From the NCBI RefSeq assembly GCF_000559085.1, contig NZ_JALN02000001.1, forward strand, positions 1,116,001 through 1,180,000: 64,000 bases of DNA. The letters run 5' to 3'. The DNA comes from Mycolicibacterium aromaticivorans JS19b1 = JCM 16368. GTDB taxonomy: Bacteria; Actinomycetota; Actinomycetes; Mycobacteriales; Mycobacteriaceae. A program made the position numbers and the translations under genes. Below the pieces are notes generated by a model. The model did not search any database. It saw only the letters and a program-made list of their open reading frames with translations, and was not told where the DNA came from. This document shows, piece by piece, positions 24,459-32,327 of the stretch (position 1 is its first letter; each line of letters begins with the position of its first letter).

Positions 24459-24824
24459 ATGGAATCGACTCGGGTGGATCGGTGGCTGTGGGCGGTCAGG
24501 CTGACGAAGACCCGCCCGGATGCCGCCGCGGCGTGCCGAGGCGGGCACGTCCGCGTGAACGACCGGCTGGCGAAGCCGTCGACCACCATCTCCCCCGGTG
24601 ACGAGGTCCGCGCACGCGTCGGCGACACGACGAGGATCGTCGAGGTCGTCAGGGTGATCGCCAAGCGGGTCGGAGCTGCCGACGCCGTCACCTGTTACTT
24701 GGACCGCACGCCCAAGCCGCCAAGTGTTCCCGCCGTGCCGGTGGCGGCGCGTGATCGCGGAGCCGGCCGACCGACGAAGCGGGACCGCCGAGCGCTCGAC
24801 AAGTGGCGTGCGAGCCAGTGGTGA
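24459..24824 (+). CDS. S4-domain RNA-binding protein (Hsp15-like)
   Basis: This 121-residue protein begins 'MESTRVDRWLWAVRLTKTRPDA' (landmark) and continues 'GHVRVNDRLAKPSTTISPGDEV', the S4 RNA-binding fold of Hsp15/RqcP proteins. These bind free 50S subunits carrying stalled nascent chains. The basic C-terminal tail ('TKRDRRALDKWRASQW') supports RNA contact. It follows the lyase by 16 bp and is convergent with the methyltransferase gene, so its place among catabolic genes may be accidental. Confidence 0.83.
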   Translation: MESTRVDRWLWAVRLTKTRPDAAAACRGGHVRVNDRLAKPSTTISPGDEVRARVGDTTRIVEVVRVIAKRVGAADAVTCYLDRTPKPPSVPAVPVAARDRGAGRPTKRDRRALDKWRASQW

Positions 24825-24838
24825 GCTGAGCCGTCGCA

Positions 24839-25720
24839 CTACTTGCTCAGGGTGAACTGGCAGACGTCGGTGTAGCGGTTGCGGAACAGGTCCGCGCACC
24901 CGGTCAGGTACTTCATGTAGCGGTCGTAGACCTCTTCGGACTGGATCGCGATCGCCTCGTCCCGGCGTGCCTCGAGTGCGGACGCCCACAAATCGAGGGT
25001 CTTCGCGTAGTGCTGTTCCAGCGATTGGACGAGATCAGTTGTGAAGCCGGCCTTTCCGGCCAGGTCCTGGACGATCTCGCGGGTCGGCAGGTGGCCGCCG
25101 GGGAAGATCTCCACCGAGATGAACTTGAAGAATCGCAGCAGGCTCATCGTGATGGGCAGCCCGCGTGCCTCCATCTCGGCGCGCGGGATCTGCATGATGG
25201 AGTGCAGCATCATCACACCGTCGTCGGGCAGGACCTCGTAGGCGAAGTCGAAGAATGCGTTGTAGCGGTCCGCCCCGAAGTGCTCGAAGGCCCCGATCGA
25301 CACGATCCGATCCACCGGTTCCTCGAACTGCTCCCAGCCGCAGAGCAGGACGCGGCGGCTGCGCGTCGTGTCCATCTCGGCGAACGCGCGTTCGGCGTGA
25401 GCCTGCTGATTGCGGCTCAAGGTCAGCCCGACGACATTGACGTCATACTTCTCGATCGCACGGCGCATCGTGGCGCCCCAGCCGCAACCGACGTCCAGCA
25501 GGGTCATTCCGGGCTCCAGACCCAACTTGCCGAGCGACAGATCGATCTTGGCCAGCTGCGCCTCCTGCAGCGTCAGATCGTCGCGCTCGAAGTAGGCGCA
25601 GCTGTAGGTCTGCGTCGGATCGAGGAAGAGCCGGAAAAAGTCGTCGGACAGGTCGTAGTGCGACTGAACGTCCTCGAAGTGCGGCTTCAAGTGTGATGTG
25701 GTGCTTGCTGGATGTGACAA
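24839..25720 (-). CDS. Cyclopropane/mycolic-acid methyltransferase homologue
   Basis: This protein of about 293 residues has the SAM site 'LLDVGCGWG' (residues 74-82), 'HFEDVQSHYDLSDDFFRLF' near the start, 'YSCAYF', and 'ISVEIFPGGHLP'. These match the CmaA/MmaA/UmaA family that modifies meromycolate chains. No ATG fits the family N-terminus. TTG at 25720 with AAAGG upstream gives the right length, whereas the far-upstream start would add 54 atypical residues. It is divergent from the TetR gene across the second operator-like element. Confidence 0.85.
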   Translation of the reverse strand: MSHPASTTSHLKPHFEDVQSHYDLSDDFFRLFLDPTQTYSCAYFERDDLTLQEAQLAKIDLSLGKLGLEPGMTLLDVGCGWGATMRRAIEKYDVNVVGLTLSRNQQAHAERAFAEMDTTRSRRVLLCGWEQFEEPVDRIVSIGAFEHFGADRYNAFFDFAYEVLPDDGVMMLHSIMQIPRAEMEARGLPITMSLLRFFKFISVEIFPGGHLPTREIVQDLAGKAGFTTDLVQSLEQHYAKTLDLWASALEARRDEAIAIQSEEVYDRYMKYLTGCADLFRNRYTDVCQFTLSK

Positions 25721-25889
25721 GGAAGGGCCTTTGACTTTTCGGCTGACATTCGTGCAGCTCCATTTGCTCAAGAGCCTCCCCGACCACTCGTAAGCGTACG
25801 CAACGATGTCAAGCTGTCGTTGCCAGGAATGGCGTTGAAGCAGGTCAGCTCCGGAATTCGCCGTCGCGAGAGCTCTTGCCAACCGTTAA

Positions 25890-25916
25890 AACGAAAAGTA
25901 ACGTCAGCTTTAGTTT
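25890..25916. promoter_or_regulatory. 27-bp operator-like element, copy 2
   Basis: The element matches 19862-19888 at 23 of 27 positions. The four differences include symmetric C/G changes. It lies 26 bp before the TetR ATG at 25943 and faces the divergent methyltransferase gene. It is the natural candidate for the TetR autoregulatory operator. Confidence 0.72.
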
Positions 25917-25942
25917 CCCTTCCGAAGCCCGGGGGCCAGCCC

Positions 25943-26602
25943 ATGGAACCGTCCAGCCGTTCGCGCAAAGCGGACGGGGCCGCCGACGGCCCTCGCGAAC
26001 TGAGCTCCAAGGGGCGCCAAACCCGTCAAGCCATCGAGGACGCCGCCCGAAAACTCTTCGCCGAACGGGGTTTCCACGGCACGACCTTGGTCGACATCAC
26101 GTCGGCCGCGGGCAGATCCCCCGCGGTGTTCTACCGCTACTACGACGACAAAGAGGACCTGCTCGCCGCATTGGCCGGTTCGTTCCTGCACGACGTCGTG
26201 CTTCCGTCCGGTCTGCGACTGCACCTCCCGGAATCCCCGGACGACACCCGCTTTTTCCTCACCGTCGTCAGCGCCTACTGGGACATGTTCAAGCAAAGCA
26301 TCGGCATCATGGTGGCCGTCGACCAGCTCGCCGCCACTGAACCCCGGTTCGCCGCCCTGCAGAACCAGTTCCGTCAGTTCGGCATCGACATCGTCGCCGC
26401 GTCGGTACTGCGCGCCCAGGAACACGGGTACGCGGCCGGCCTGCAACCCGAACACACCGCCCTGGCGATCGCGCTGCTGTTCGAACAGTTCACCACCGTG
26501 TGCCTGCGTCCCGACAGCGCGGGCCTGGGTCTGCGCCTGTCGGACGATGACGCCGTGACGACCCTGTCTACTATTTGGAAGAAAACGCTCTACGGCTTTT
26601 GA
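25943..26602 (+). CDS. TetR-family regulator of the catabolic cluster
   Basis: This 219-residue protein starts at ATG 25943. Its helix-turn-helix spans about residues 30-75: 'RQAIEDAARKLFAERGF' then 'ITSAAGRSPAVFYRYYDDKED' (landmarks). A helical C-terminal ligand domain follows. The operator-like element just upstream recurs at the other divergent promoter of the cluster, so it probably controls the dioxygenase-to-lyase genes, the methyltransferase homologue, and the acyl-CoA dehydrogenase genes that follow 17 bp later. The ligand may be an acyl-CoA or aromatic acid. Confidence 0.82.
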   Translation: MEPSSRSRKADGAADGPRELSSKGRQTRQAIEDAARKLFAERGFHGTTLVDITSAAGRSPAVFYRYYDDKEDLLAALAGSFLHDVVLPSGLRLHLPESPDDTRFFLTVVSAYWDMFKQSIGIMVAVDQLAATEPRFAALQNQFRQFGIDIVAASVLRAQEHGYAAGLQPEHTALAIALLFEQFTTVCLRPDSAGLGLRLSDDDAVTTLSTIWKKTLYGF

Positions 26603-26619
26603 TTGATTAGGAGATCAGC

Positions 26620-27864
26620 GTGGATTTCTCTCTGCCCGAACACCTTACGACTCTATTGGCCGAGATGGATGCGTTTATCGAGGCCGAGATCAAGCCCCTC
26701 GAGTGCGAACACATCCAGTACTTCGATCAGCGTCGCGAGTTCGCTCGAACCGACATCGAGAACGGCGGTATCCCCCGCCGGGAGTGGGAGGATCTGCTCG
26801 ACGAGATGCGCCGGCGAGCCGACAAGGCGGGGTGGTTGCGGTACGGCCTGCCGTCGAAATTCGGCGGCCGGGACGGCACCAATCTCGATATGGCGGTGAT
26901 CCGGGAACATCTGGCGCACAAGGGACTTGGTCTCCACAACGATCTGCAGGACGAATCCTCGATCGTCGGGAACTTCCCACAGGTCATCATGATGGACCGG
27001 TTCGGCACCGAAGACCAGAAGAGCGAGTGGATCGAGGCGATGCTGACCGGCACGCGGTCCATGGCGTTCGGGCTCACCGAACCGGACCACGGCTCCGACG
27101 CCACCTGGCTGGAGACCCGCGCCGTTCGCGACGGTGACGACTGGGTGATCAACGGCACCAAGCGGTGGAACACCGGTGTGCACCGGGCCACCCACGACCT
27201 GGTCTTCGCGCGCACCTCGGGCGAGGCCGGCCAGGCGCGCGGCATCAGCGCGTTCCTCGTCCCGTGCGACGCCAAAGGGTTCGAGGTGCCGTACTACTGG
27301 TGGACGTTCAACATGCCCACCGACCACGCCGAGGTCGTCCTGCGCGACGTGCGGATCCCCGCCGATGCCGTCCTCGGCGAGGTGGACCACGGTCTGGAAG
27401 TCGCCCAGACATTTCTGCACGAGAACAGGATTCGCCAGGCGGCAAGCAGCCTCGGCGCCGCCCAGTACTGCATCGACCGCGCCGTCGACTATGCGGGCAA
27501 GCGGGTGACGTTCGGCAAGCCTCTGGCGGTCAACCAGGCCGTCCAGTGGCCGCTGGTCGAGCTGCAGACCGAGGCTCAGATGGTGCGGCTGCTGGTGCGC
27601 TACGCGGCCACCGAGCTCGACCGCAACCATCACCTCGAAGTGTCCGACAAGGTGTCGATGGCCAACTACCGCGCCAACCGGCTGGTGTGCGAGGCGGCCG
27701 ACCGGGCCATGCAGGTGCACGGCGGAGTCGGCTACAGCCGCCACGAACCGTTCGAGCACATCTACCGGCACCACCGCCGATACCGCATCACCGAGGGCGC
27801 CGAGGAGATCCAGATGCGTCGCGTGGCCCAACGGATGTTCAAGTTCGGCAAGCCGGCTCGCTGA
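26620..27864 (+). CDS. Acyl-CoA dehydrogenase (ACAD10/11-like, LvaC-like)
   Basis: This 414-residue dehydrogenase starts at GTG 26620 with AGGAGAT upstream. Landmarks are 'FGLTEPDHGSDATWLETRAV' (flavin site), 'INGTKRWNTGV' and the C-terminal 'HGGVGYSRHEPFEHIYRHHRRYRITEGAEEIQ'. An APH-type kinase follows it directly. That pairing is known from eukaryotic ACAD10/11 fusions and from the bacterial levulinate pathway, where the dehydrogenase-like protein acts on a phosphorylated 4-hydroxyacyl-CoA. The pairing, rather than the sequence alone, suggests that role. Confidence 0.85.
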   Translation: MDFSLPEHLTTLLAEMDAFIEAEIKPLECEHIQYFDQRREFARTDIENGGIPRREWEDLLDEMRRRADKAGWLRYGLPSKFGGRDGTNLDMAVIREHLAHKGLGLHNDLQDESSIVGNFPQVIMMDRFGTEDQKSEWIEAMLTGTRSMAFGLTEPDHGSDATWLETRAVRDGDDWVINGTKRWNTGVHRATHDLVFARTSGEAGQARGISAFLVPCDAKGFEVPYYWWTFNMPTDHAEVVLRDVRIPADAVLGEVDHGLEVAQTFLHENRIRQAASSLGAAQYCIDRAVDYAGKRVTFGKPLAVNQAVQWPLVELQTEAQMVRLLVRYAATELDRNHHLEVSDKVSMANYRANRLVCEAADRAMQVHGGVGYSRHEPFEHIYRHHRRYRITEGAEEIQMRRVAQRMFKFGKPAR

Positions 27865-27865
27865 C

Positions 27866-28837
27866 GTGGCCGCCGAGACGCTGGCCGCGGATCTGGCCGA
27901 TGTGTTGCGCCCGCTGCTCGGTCCCGAAACCGACGTGGACAACCTGCGCGCGCTGACCGGCGGGGCCAGCCGCACCACCTGGGCATTCGATGCGGTGACC
28001 GGATCGGCGCGCCGCGCACTGATTCTGCGCACCGGGCCGCCGGATGACGTACACGCCGGAATGGAACTGGAGGCGGCCGTCCAGGAAGCGGCCGCCGCGG
28101 CCGGTGCGCCGGTGCCCGACATCCTGGTTGCGTCCGATTCAGTTGAGGCGCTAGGCAATCCGTTTCTGATCTGCGGTGAGATCGCCGGAGAGACCATCGT
28201 GCGCCGTATCCAACGGCAGCTCGACGATGCCGGCCGGGCGAAGTTGCTGCGGCAGTGCGCCCAGGCGCTGGCGGCGATTCACTGTGGCGCCACCGACGCC
28301 CCCGGGCTGGCCGAGCAGGACCAGATGGCGCAGTGGCACCAGCGGCTCGACGACATGGGCGACACCACAGCGACATTCGAGTGGGCATTTCGATGGCTGG
28401 AGGCCCACCGGCCGCCGCCGTCGCCGCTGCGGCTTGTGCACGGCGATTTCCGGATGGGCAATCTCATCGTGCACGGCTCGGACCTCGCGGCCGTACTGGA
28501 CTGGGAACTGGTCCACATCGGCGAGATCTACGAAGACCTGGCCTGGTTCTGCATCCGGGCCTGGCGCTTCGGCGCCTCGTCCAGCATGGCGGCCGGGGGC
28601 CTGGGCAGCATCGACGATTTCGTCGCGCCATATGAGGAGGCCGGCGGTGCGACCGTCGACCGCGCGACGTTGCGCTGGTGGCTTGTGCTGGCCACCCTGC
28701 GCTGGGGAGTGATCTGCCGGTTCCAGGCCGAACGGCACCTGAGCGGCCAGACCCGGTCGGTAGAGCTGGCCGCGATCGGCCGGCGGGTCTGCGAGACCGA
28801 ATGGGATGTGCTCGACCTACTGAAGGGTGCGTCATGA
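27866..28837 (+). CDS. APH-family kinase paired with acyl-CoA dehydrogenase (LvaA-like)
   Basis: This 323-residue phosphotransferase has the catalytic 'VHGDFRMGN' (Asp194, Asn199) and metal-binding 'LDWELVHIG' (Asp212). The N-terminal lobe has 'LTGGASRTTWAF' as its nucleotide loop. The family is named for aminoglycoside kinases, but here it begins 1 base after an acyl-CoA dehydrogenase stop. It also overlaps a DUF6285-like gene by 4 bp, which favours phosphorylation of a hydroxyacyl-CoA over antibiotic resistance. Confidence 0.85.
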   Translation: MAAETLAADLADVLRPLLGPETDVDNLRALTGGASRTTWAFDAVTGSARRALILRTGPPDDVHAGMELEAAVQEAAAAAGAPVPDILVASDSVEALGNPFLICGEIAGETIVRRIQRQLDDAGRAKLLRQCAQALAAIHCGATDAPGLAEQDQMAQWHQRLDDMGDTTATFEWAFRWLEAHRPPPSPLRLVHGDFRMGNLIVHGSDLAAVLDWELVHIGEIYEDLAWFCIRAWRFGASSSMAAGGLGSIDDFVAPYEEAGGATVDRATLRWWLVLATLRWGVICRFQAERHLSGQTRSVELAAIGRRVCETEWDVLDLLKGAS

Positions 28838-29190
28838 CGGGACTCAACGGACGGCCCACAGCCGCCGAACTCGTCGCCGCTGTCGCCGAATTCCTCGCCA
28901 ATGACGTCCGGTCCAACACCACCGGGTCGGTCAACTTCCACGCCCTCGTCGCCGTCAATGTCTTGCGCACCGTGGAACGCGAATTGCTTGACCAGACCGC
29001 CGCCGAACCGCAGGCCGCACTCGAAGGGCTCGGCTACCACGACGAAGCCGCACTGGCCGCAGCCATCCGCGCCGGGGACCTCGACGGCCGCGGCGACGAG
29101 GTGATGAAGTGTCTTCGCGCCGTGGTCAAGCACCGGGTGGCGATTGCCCACCCCGGATACGACTCACCTGAAGGAGGTTCGCCGTCATGA
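28834..29190 (+). CDS. Small DUF6285-like protein (LvaB-like)
   Basis: This 118-residue, all-helical-looking protein has 'PTAAELVAAVAEFLANDV' near the start, 'FHALVAVNVLRTVEREL' in the middle and 'KHRVAIAHPGY' at the end. This matches, from memory, the small family DUF6285 found beside APH-type kinases and acyl-CoA dehydrogenases. In Pseudomonas the small LvaB is needed for the kinase LvaA to act on 4-hydroxyvaleryl-CoA. It starts in an ATGA overlap with the kinase and ends in another with the next gene, so translation of all three is coupled. Confidence 0.75.
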   Translation: MTGLNGRPTAAELVAAVAEFLANDVRSNTTGSVNFHALVAVNVLRTVERELLDQTAAEPQAALEGLGYHDEAALAAAIRAGDLDGRGDEVMKCLRAVVKHRVAIAHPGYDSPEGGSPS

Positions 29191-29570
29191 CCACCGAGAG
29201 CCAGATCCTGCAGGCTGCCGACCGGTTATTCGCCGCCATCACGCAGGGCGATGTCGCTGCGGTGGCGGCGCTATGGTCCGACGATGTCACCGTCTGGCAC
29301 ACCGGCGATGAGCGCGACAGCGACAAGACGCGCGCTCTCAAGGTGATCCGGTGGTACGTCGGCGCCACCACCTACCGGCACTACGACGTGCTCGACCGGC
29401 AGGTGTTCGACGGCGGCTTCGTCCAGCAACACATTCTGCGGTGCACCAATACCCGCGGTGAAGACGTGGCCTTGCGGGTATGCCTGATCGTGAAAGTCGG
29501 AGACGACGGGCTCATCCGGCGAATCGACGAGTACCTCGATCCCGCCGACCTGGCACCGCTGCTGTCCTGA
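29187..29570 (+). CDS. SnoaL/NTF2-like protein
   Basis: This 127-residue cone-shaped alpha+beta fold has an N-terminal helix pair ('ILQAADRLFAAITQGDVAAVAALW'), 'SDDVTVWHTGD', and C-terminal strands ending 'RIDEYLDPADLAPLL'. Family members are isomerases, hydratases or small-molecule-binding proteins. It overlaps the DUF6285-like gene by 4 bp, so it may act on an intermediate of the same pathway; the reaction is unknown. Confidence 0.78.
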   Translation: MTTESQILQAADRLFAAITQGDVAAVAALWSDDVTVWHTGDERDSDKTRALKVIRWYVGATTYRHYDVLDRQVFDGGFVQQHILRCTNTRGEDVALRVCLIVKVGDDGLIRRIDEYLDPADLAPLLS

Positions 29571-29583
29571 GAGAAGGCATCAC

Positions 29584-30114
29584 ATGTCCGCACTGCAGGC
29601 GTTACTCAACGACCCCGGCGCCGCCGGGGTGTGGCAATTGGTTCCCACGCGGTCCTCGGTGCGCTTCAAGAACAAGACGTTCTGGGGGTTGGCCACCGTG
29701 ACCGGCACATTCGGCGACGTGAGCGGCACCGGGCAGGTCGGCTCGAACGGCGCGGTGTCGGGGCGGCTGGAGATCGGTGCGTCGTCGCTGAAGACGGGCA
29801 TCGGAAAACGTGACGAACATCTGCGCTCGGCCGACTTCTTCGACGTCGAGAACCATCCCCAGATCCGCGTCGAGGTCACCGGGCTGGAACCCACCGGCGC
29901 GGACACGGCCGATCTCACCGCCACGCTCACCGTCCGGGGAGTCAGCACGCCGCTGCCGCTGTCGGTCACGATGACCCCGCTCGGTGACGGCTCTGTGCAG
30001 CTGACCACCACGGCGACGATCGACCGCACCGAACTCGGCGTCAGCGGCAACATGATCGGGATGATGCCCGCGACCACCACGCTGCTGGCCGACGTCGTCT
30101 TCGCCAAAGAGTGA
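29584..30114 (+). CDS. YceI-family lipid-binding protein
   Basis: This 176-residue beta-barrel protein has 'WQLVPTRSSVRFKNKTFWG', 'DEHLRSADFFDVENHPQI' and 'LTVRGVSTPLPLSVTMTP' (landmarks), the standard YceI pattern that binds polyisoprenoids or other lipids in a lipocalin-like barrel. No signal peptide is seen, so it is cytoplasmic here. It is 13 bp after the SnoaL-like gene and the last gene of the operon, followed by a hairpin. Confidence 0.85.
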   Translation: MSALQALLNDPGAAGVWQLVPTRSSVRFKNKTFWGLATVTGTFGDVSGTGQVGSNGAVSGRLEIGASSLKTGIGKRDEHLRSADFFDVENHPQIRVEVTGLEPTGADTADLTATLTVRGVSTPLPLSVTMTPLGDGSVQLTTTATIDRTELGVSGNMIGMMPATTTLLADVVFAKE

Positions 30115-30118
30115 TTTG

Positions 30119-30155
30119 GGCGCGCGTTCGTTCGCTCAGCGAACGTTTCCGCGCC
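30119..30155 (+). terminator. Hairpin after the YceI gene
   Basis: Outer arms GGCGCG (30119-30124) and CGCGCC (30150-30155) enclose an inner perfect inverted repeat, CGTTCGC and GCGAACG, around TCA. A 4x4 internal loop separates the two stems. There is no T-tract, so it may be a weak terminator or an RNA structure. Confidence 0.5.
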
Positions 30156-30187
30156 GAAATCACAGATGCGGCAGTAGCATCGGCTGC

Positions 30188-30592
30188 GTGTCTCGCCCGG
30201 GCGCGCAGCCCCTCCACGTGCTGGTCTACAGCAGCAATGCCCGCACCCGTGATGAGGTGCGCCTGGCTTTGGGAAAGCGGGTGCACCCCGAACTCCCGGA
30301 TCTCACCTACACCGACGTGGCGACCGGACCGATGGTGATCCAGCTGATGGACGCCGGCGGATTCGATCTGGTGATCCTTGACGGCGAGGCGGCTCCCGTC
30401 GGCGGAATGGGCATTGCCAAACAACTCAAAGACGAGATCGACGACTGCCCGCCGGTGCTGGTGCTGACGGGCCGATCCGACGATGCATGGCTGGCCAACT
30501 GGTCGCGCGCCGAGGCTGCGGTGCCTCACCCGATCGACCCGGTGCGACTCGGCGAGGCGGTCGTAGGTTTGCTGCGCACAACCGTGCAATGA
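30188..30592 (+). CDS. Degenerate response-regulator receiver domain (Rv3143-like)
   Basis: This 134-residue stand-alone receiver domain starts at GTG 30188. The phospho-acceptor Asp65 is kept in 'LVILDGEAAP' and the switch Thr94 in 'LVLTGR'. The acidic pair after the first strand is missing ('VYSSN'), and the conserved Lys is replaced by His114 in 'AVPHPIDP'. It therefore probably does not take phosphate normally and may act by protein contact. It has no DNA-binding domain. The same gene stands ahead of nuo in M. tuberculosis. Confidence 0.83.
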   Translation: MSRPGAQPLHVLVYSSNARTRDEVRLALGKRVHPELPDLTYTDVATGPMVIQLMDAGGFDLVILDGEAAPVGGMGIAKQLKDEIDDCPPVLVLTGRSDDAWLANWSRAEAAVPHPIDPVRLGEAVVGLLRTTVQ

Positions 30593-30751
30593 CTGAAACG
30601 CCAAATATGCTGTCGCCCTTGCCCTCTCGACGAGAGATGGACCGCGCTCAGCTATTCAAGCCATCCTAACGAAATCGCGACAGCGAGTCTCAAGATCGCT
30701 AGGCTGTGTCGTAGCTCACATCTCCAGCCCAGTGAGGAGTGACACAGCTCT
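30593..30751 (+). promoter_or_regulatory. nuo operon leader and promoter region
   Basis: These 159 bp lie between the receiver gene and nuoA. They hold an AT-richer stretch (about 30650-30700, with 'CTAGGCT' as a possible -10) and AGGAG at 30735-30739, 12 bases before the nuoA ATG. That spacing is longer than usual. No clear operator was found. Confidence 0.45.
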
Positions 30752-31111
30752 ATGAATTTGTATCTGCCCATCCTGGTGTTGGGTGTCATCGCGGCCGCGT
30801 TCGCGATCGTCTCGGTGGTGATCGCGCTGGTGATCGGTCCGCGGCGGTTCAACCGGGCCAAGCTCGAAGCCTACGAATGCGGGATCGAACCGGTCGCCGG
30901 GGAGTCGGCCGGTCAGCGCTTCCCGATCAAGTACTACCTGACGGCGATGTTGTTCATCGTCTTCGACATCGAGATCGTGTTCTTGTATCCGTGGGCGGTC
31001 TCCTTCGATTCGTTGGGCACGTTCGCGCTGGTGGAGATGCTGATCTTTATGGTGACGGTGTTCGTTGCGTACGGGTACGTGTGGCGCCGGGGCGGCCTGG
31101 AATGGGATTAG
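30752..31111 (+). CDS. nuoA: NADH-quinone oxidoreductase subunit A
   Basis: This 119-residue membrane subunit of the proton-pumping NADH dehydrogenase has three transmembrane segments (about 4-26, 62-83 and 88-110). The conserved loop '[10 protein letters not shown]' follows the first segment and '[15 protein letters not shown]' lies in the second, and both help form the quinone site. It is first of the fourteen nuo genes and overlaps nuoB by 10 bp. Confidence 0.95.
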   Translation: MNLYLPILVLGVIAAAFAIVSVVIALVIGPRRFNRAKLEAYECGIEPVAGESAGQRFPIKYYLTAMLFIVFDIEIVFLYPWAVSFDSLGTFALVEMLIFMVTVFVAYGYVWRRGGLEWD

Positions 31112-31656
31112 AAGAGCAGCTGCCGGGCGGCATTCTGCTGTCGACGGTGGAGAAGGTCGCCGGGTTCGTGCGCAAAGGGTCGCTATGGCCGGCGACGTTC
31201 GGGTTGGCGTGTTGTGCCATCGAGATGATGGCGACGGCAGGCCCCCGGTTCGATATCGCGCGGTTTGGCATGGAGCGGTTTTCGGCCACGCCCCGGCAGG
31301 CCGATCTGATGATCGTGGCGGGCCGGGTGTCGCAGAAGATGGCGCCGGTGCTACGGCAGGTGTATGACCAGATGGCCGAACCCAAGTGGGTGCTGGCCAT
31401 GGGGGTGTGCGCCTCCAGCGGCGGTATGTTCAACAACTACGCGGTGGTCCAAGGGGTGGATCATGTAGTGCCGGTGGACATCTATCTCCCCGGGTGCCCG
31501 CCGCGTCCGGAGATGTTGTTGAACGCAATCCTGGCGTTGCACGCCAAGATCGCCGAGATGCCGTTGGGGGTGCACCGCGCCGAGGCTGTGGCCGCAGCTG
31601 AAAAGGCCGCGCTGGCCGCGCCGACCACCCTGGAGCTCAAGGGTCTGCTGCGGTGA
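31102..31656 (+). CDS. nuoB: NADH-quinone oxidoreductase subunit B
   Basis: This 184-residue subunit carries the N2 [4Fe-4S] cluster next to the quinone site. The ligands are Cys37 and Cys38 ('LACCAIEMM'), Cys103 ('GVCASSGG') and Cys132 ('LPGCPPRPE'). The start ATG at 31102 lies inside the end of nuoA and gives the family N-terminus '[14 protein letters not shown]'. It overlaps nuoC by 4 bp. Confidence 0.95.
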   Translation: MGLEEQLPGGILLSTVEKVAGFVRKGSLWPATFGLACCAIEMMATAGPRFDIARFGMERFSATPRQADLMIVAGRVSQKMAPVLRQVYDQMAEPKWVLAMGVCASSGGMFNNYAVVQGVDHVVPVDIYLPGCPPRPEMLLNAILALHAKIAEMPLGVHRAEAVAAAEKAALAAPTTLELKGLLR

Positions 31657-32327
31657 GGAAGGAAGACGGCGCGGGTGAGGTCATCGGCGTGCGCCGGGGC
31701 ATGTTCGGCATCAACGGCAGTGGCGACACTTCCGGCTACGGCCGACTGGTCCGCGAAGTCGCCCTGCCCGGCAGCACTCCGCGGCCCTACGGTGGCTATT
31801 TCGACGACGTCGTCGACCGATTGGCCGAGGCGTTGGGCGACCACGCTTTCGGTGCAGCTATAGAGCGGGTCGTCGTCTTCCGCAACCAGCTCACCATCGA
31901 AGTCGGGCGCGAACACCTGCTGGGCGTCGCCCGGGCGTTACGCGACGACGAGCGGTTGCGCTTCGAATTGTGTTGCGGGGTTTCAGGTGTGCACTACCCG
32001 CAGGATGCGGACCGGGAGCTGCACGCGTTCTATCCGCTGCTGTCGATCACGCACAACCGCCGGGTGCAAGTGGAGGTGGCCTGCCCCGACGCCGATCCGC
32101 ATGTGCCGTCGTTGTTTTCGGTGTACCCGACGGTCGACTGGCATGAGCGAGAGACGTATGACTTCTTCGGCATCGTCTTCGACGGTCATCCCGGCCTGAC
32201 CCGGATCGAGATGCCTGATGACTGGGTGGGCCACCCGCAGCGCAAGGACTACCCGTTGGGTGGTGTGCCGGTCGAGTACCACGGCGCCCAGATTCCGCCG
32301 CCCGACGAACGCAGGTCGTATCACTGA
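31653..32327 (+). CDS. nuoC: NADH-quinone oxidoreductase subunit C
   Basis: This 224-residue subunit of the peripheral arm has the conserved '[21 protein letters not shown]' region and the C-terminal signature '[19 protein letters not shown]...RKDYPLGG' (landmarks). GTG start in a GTGA overlap with nuoB. It is slightly shorter at the N-terminus than the M. tuberculosis protein. Its stop overlaps the nuoD start by 1 base. Confidence 0.94.
   Translation: MRKEDGAGEVIGVRRGMFGINGSGDTSGYGRLVREVALPGSTPRPYGGYFDDVVDRLAEALGDHAFGAAIERVVVFRNQLTIEVGREHLLGVARALRDDERLRFELCCGVSGVHYPQDADRELHAFYPLLSITHNRRVQVEVACPDADPHVPSLFSVYPTVDWHERETYDFFGIVFDGHPGLTRIEMPDDWVGHPQRKDYPLGGVPVEYHGAQIPPPDERRSYH

Noticed and set aside
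26653..28197. A 514-residue open frame opposite the acyl-CoA dehydrogenase and kinase genes
   Set aside because: It is antisense to well-supported genes, has a composition typical of mirrored high-GC codons and contains no recognisable domain.
27866..28837. Aminoglycoside resistance gene
   Set aside because: It has the APH fold, but its coupling to an acyl-CoA dehydrogenase and a DUF6285-like gene points to metabolism.
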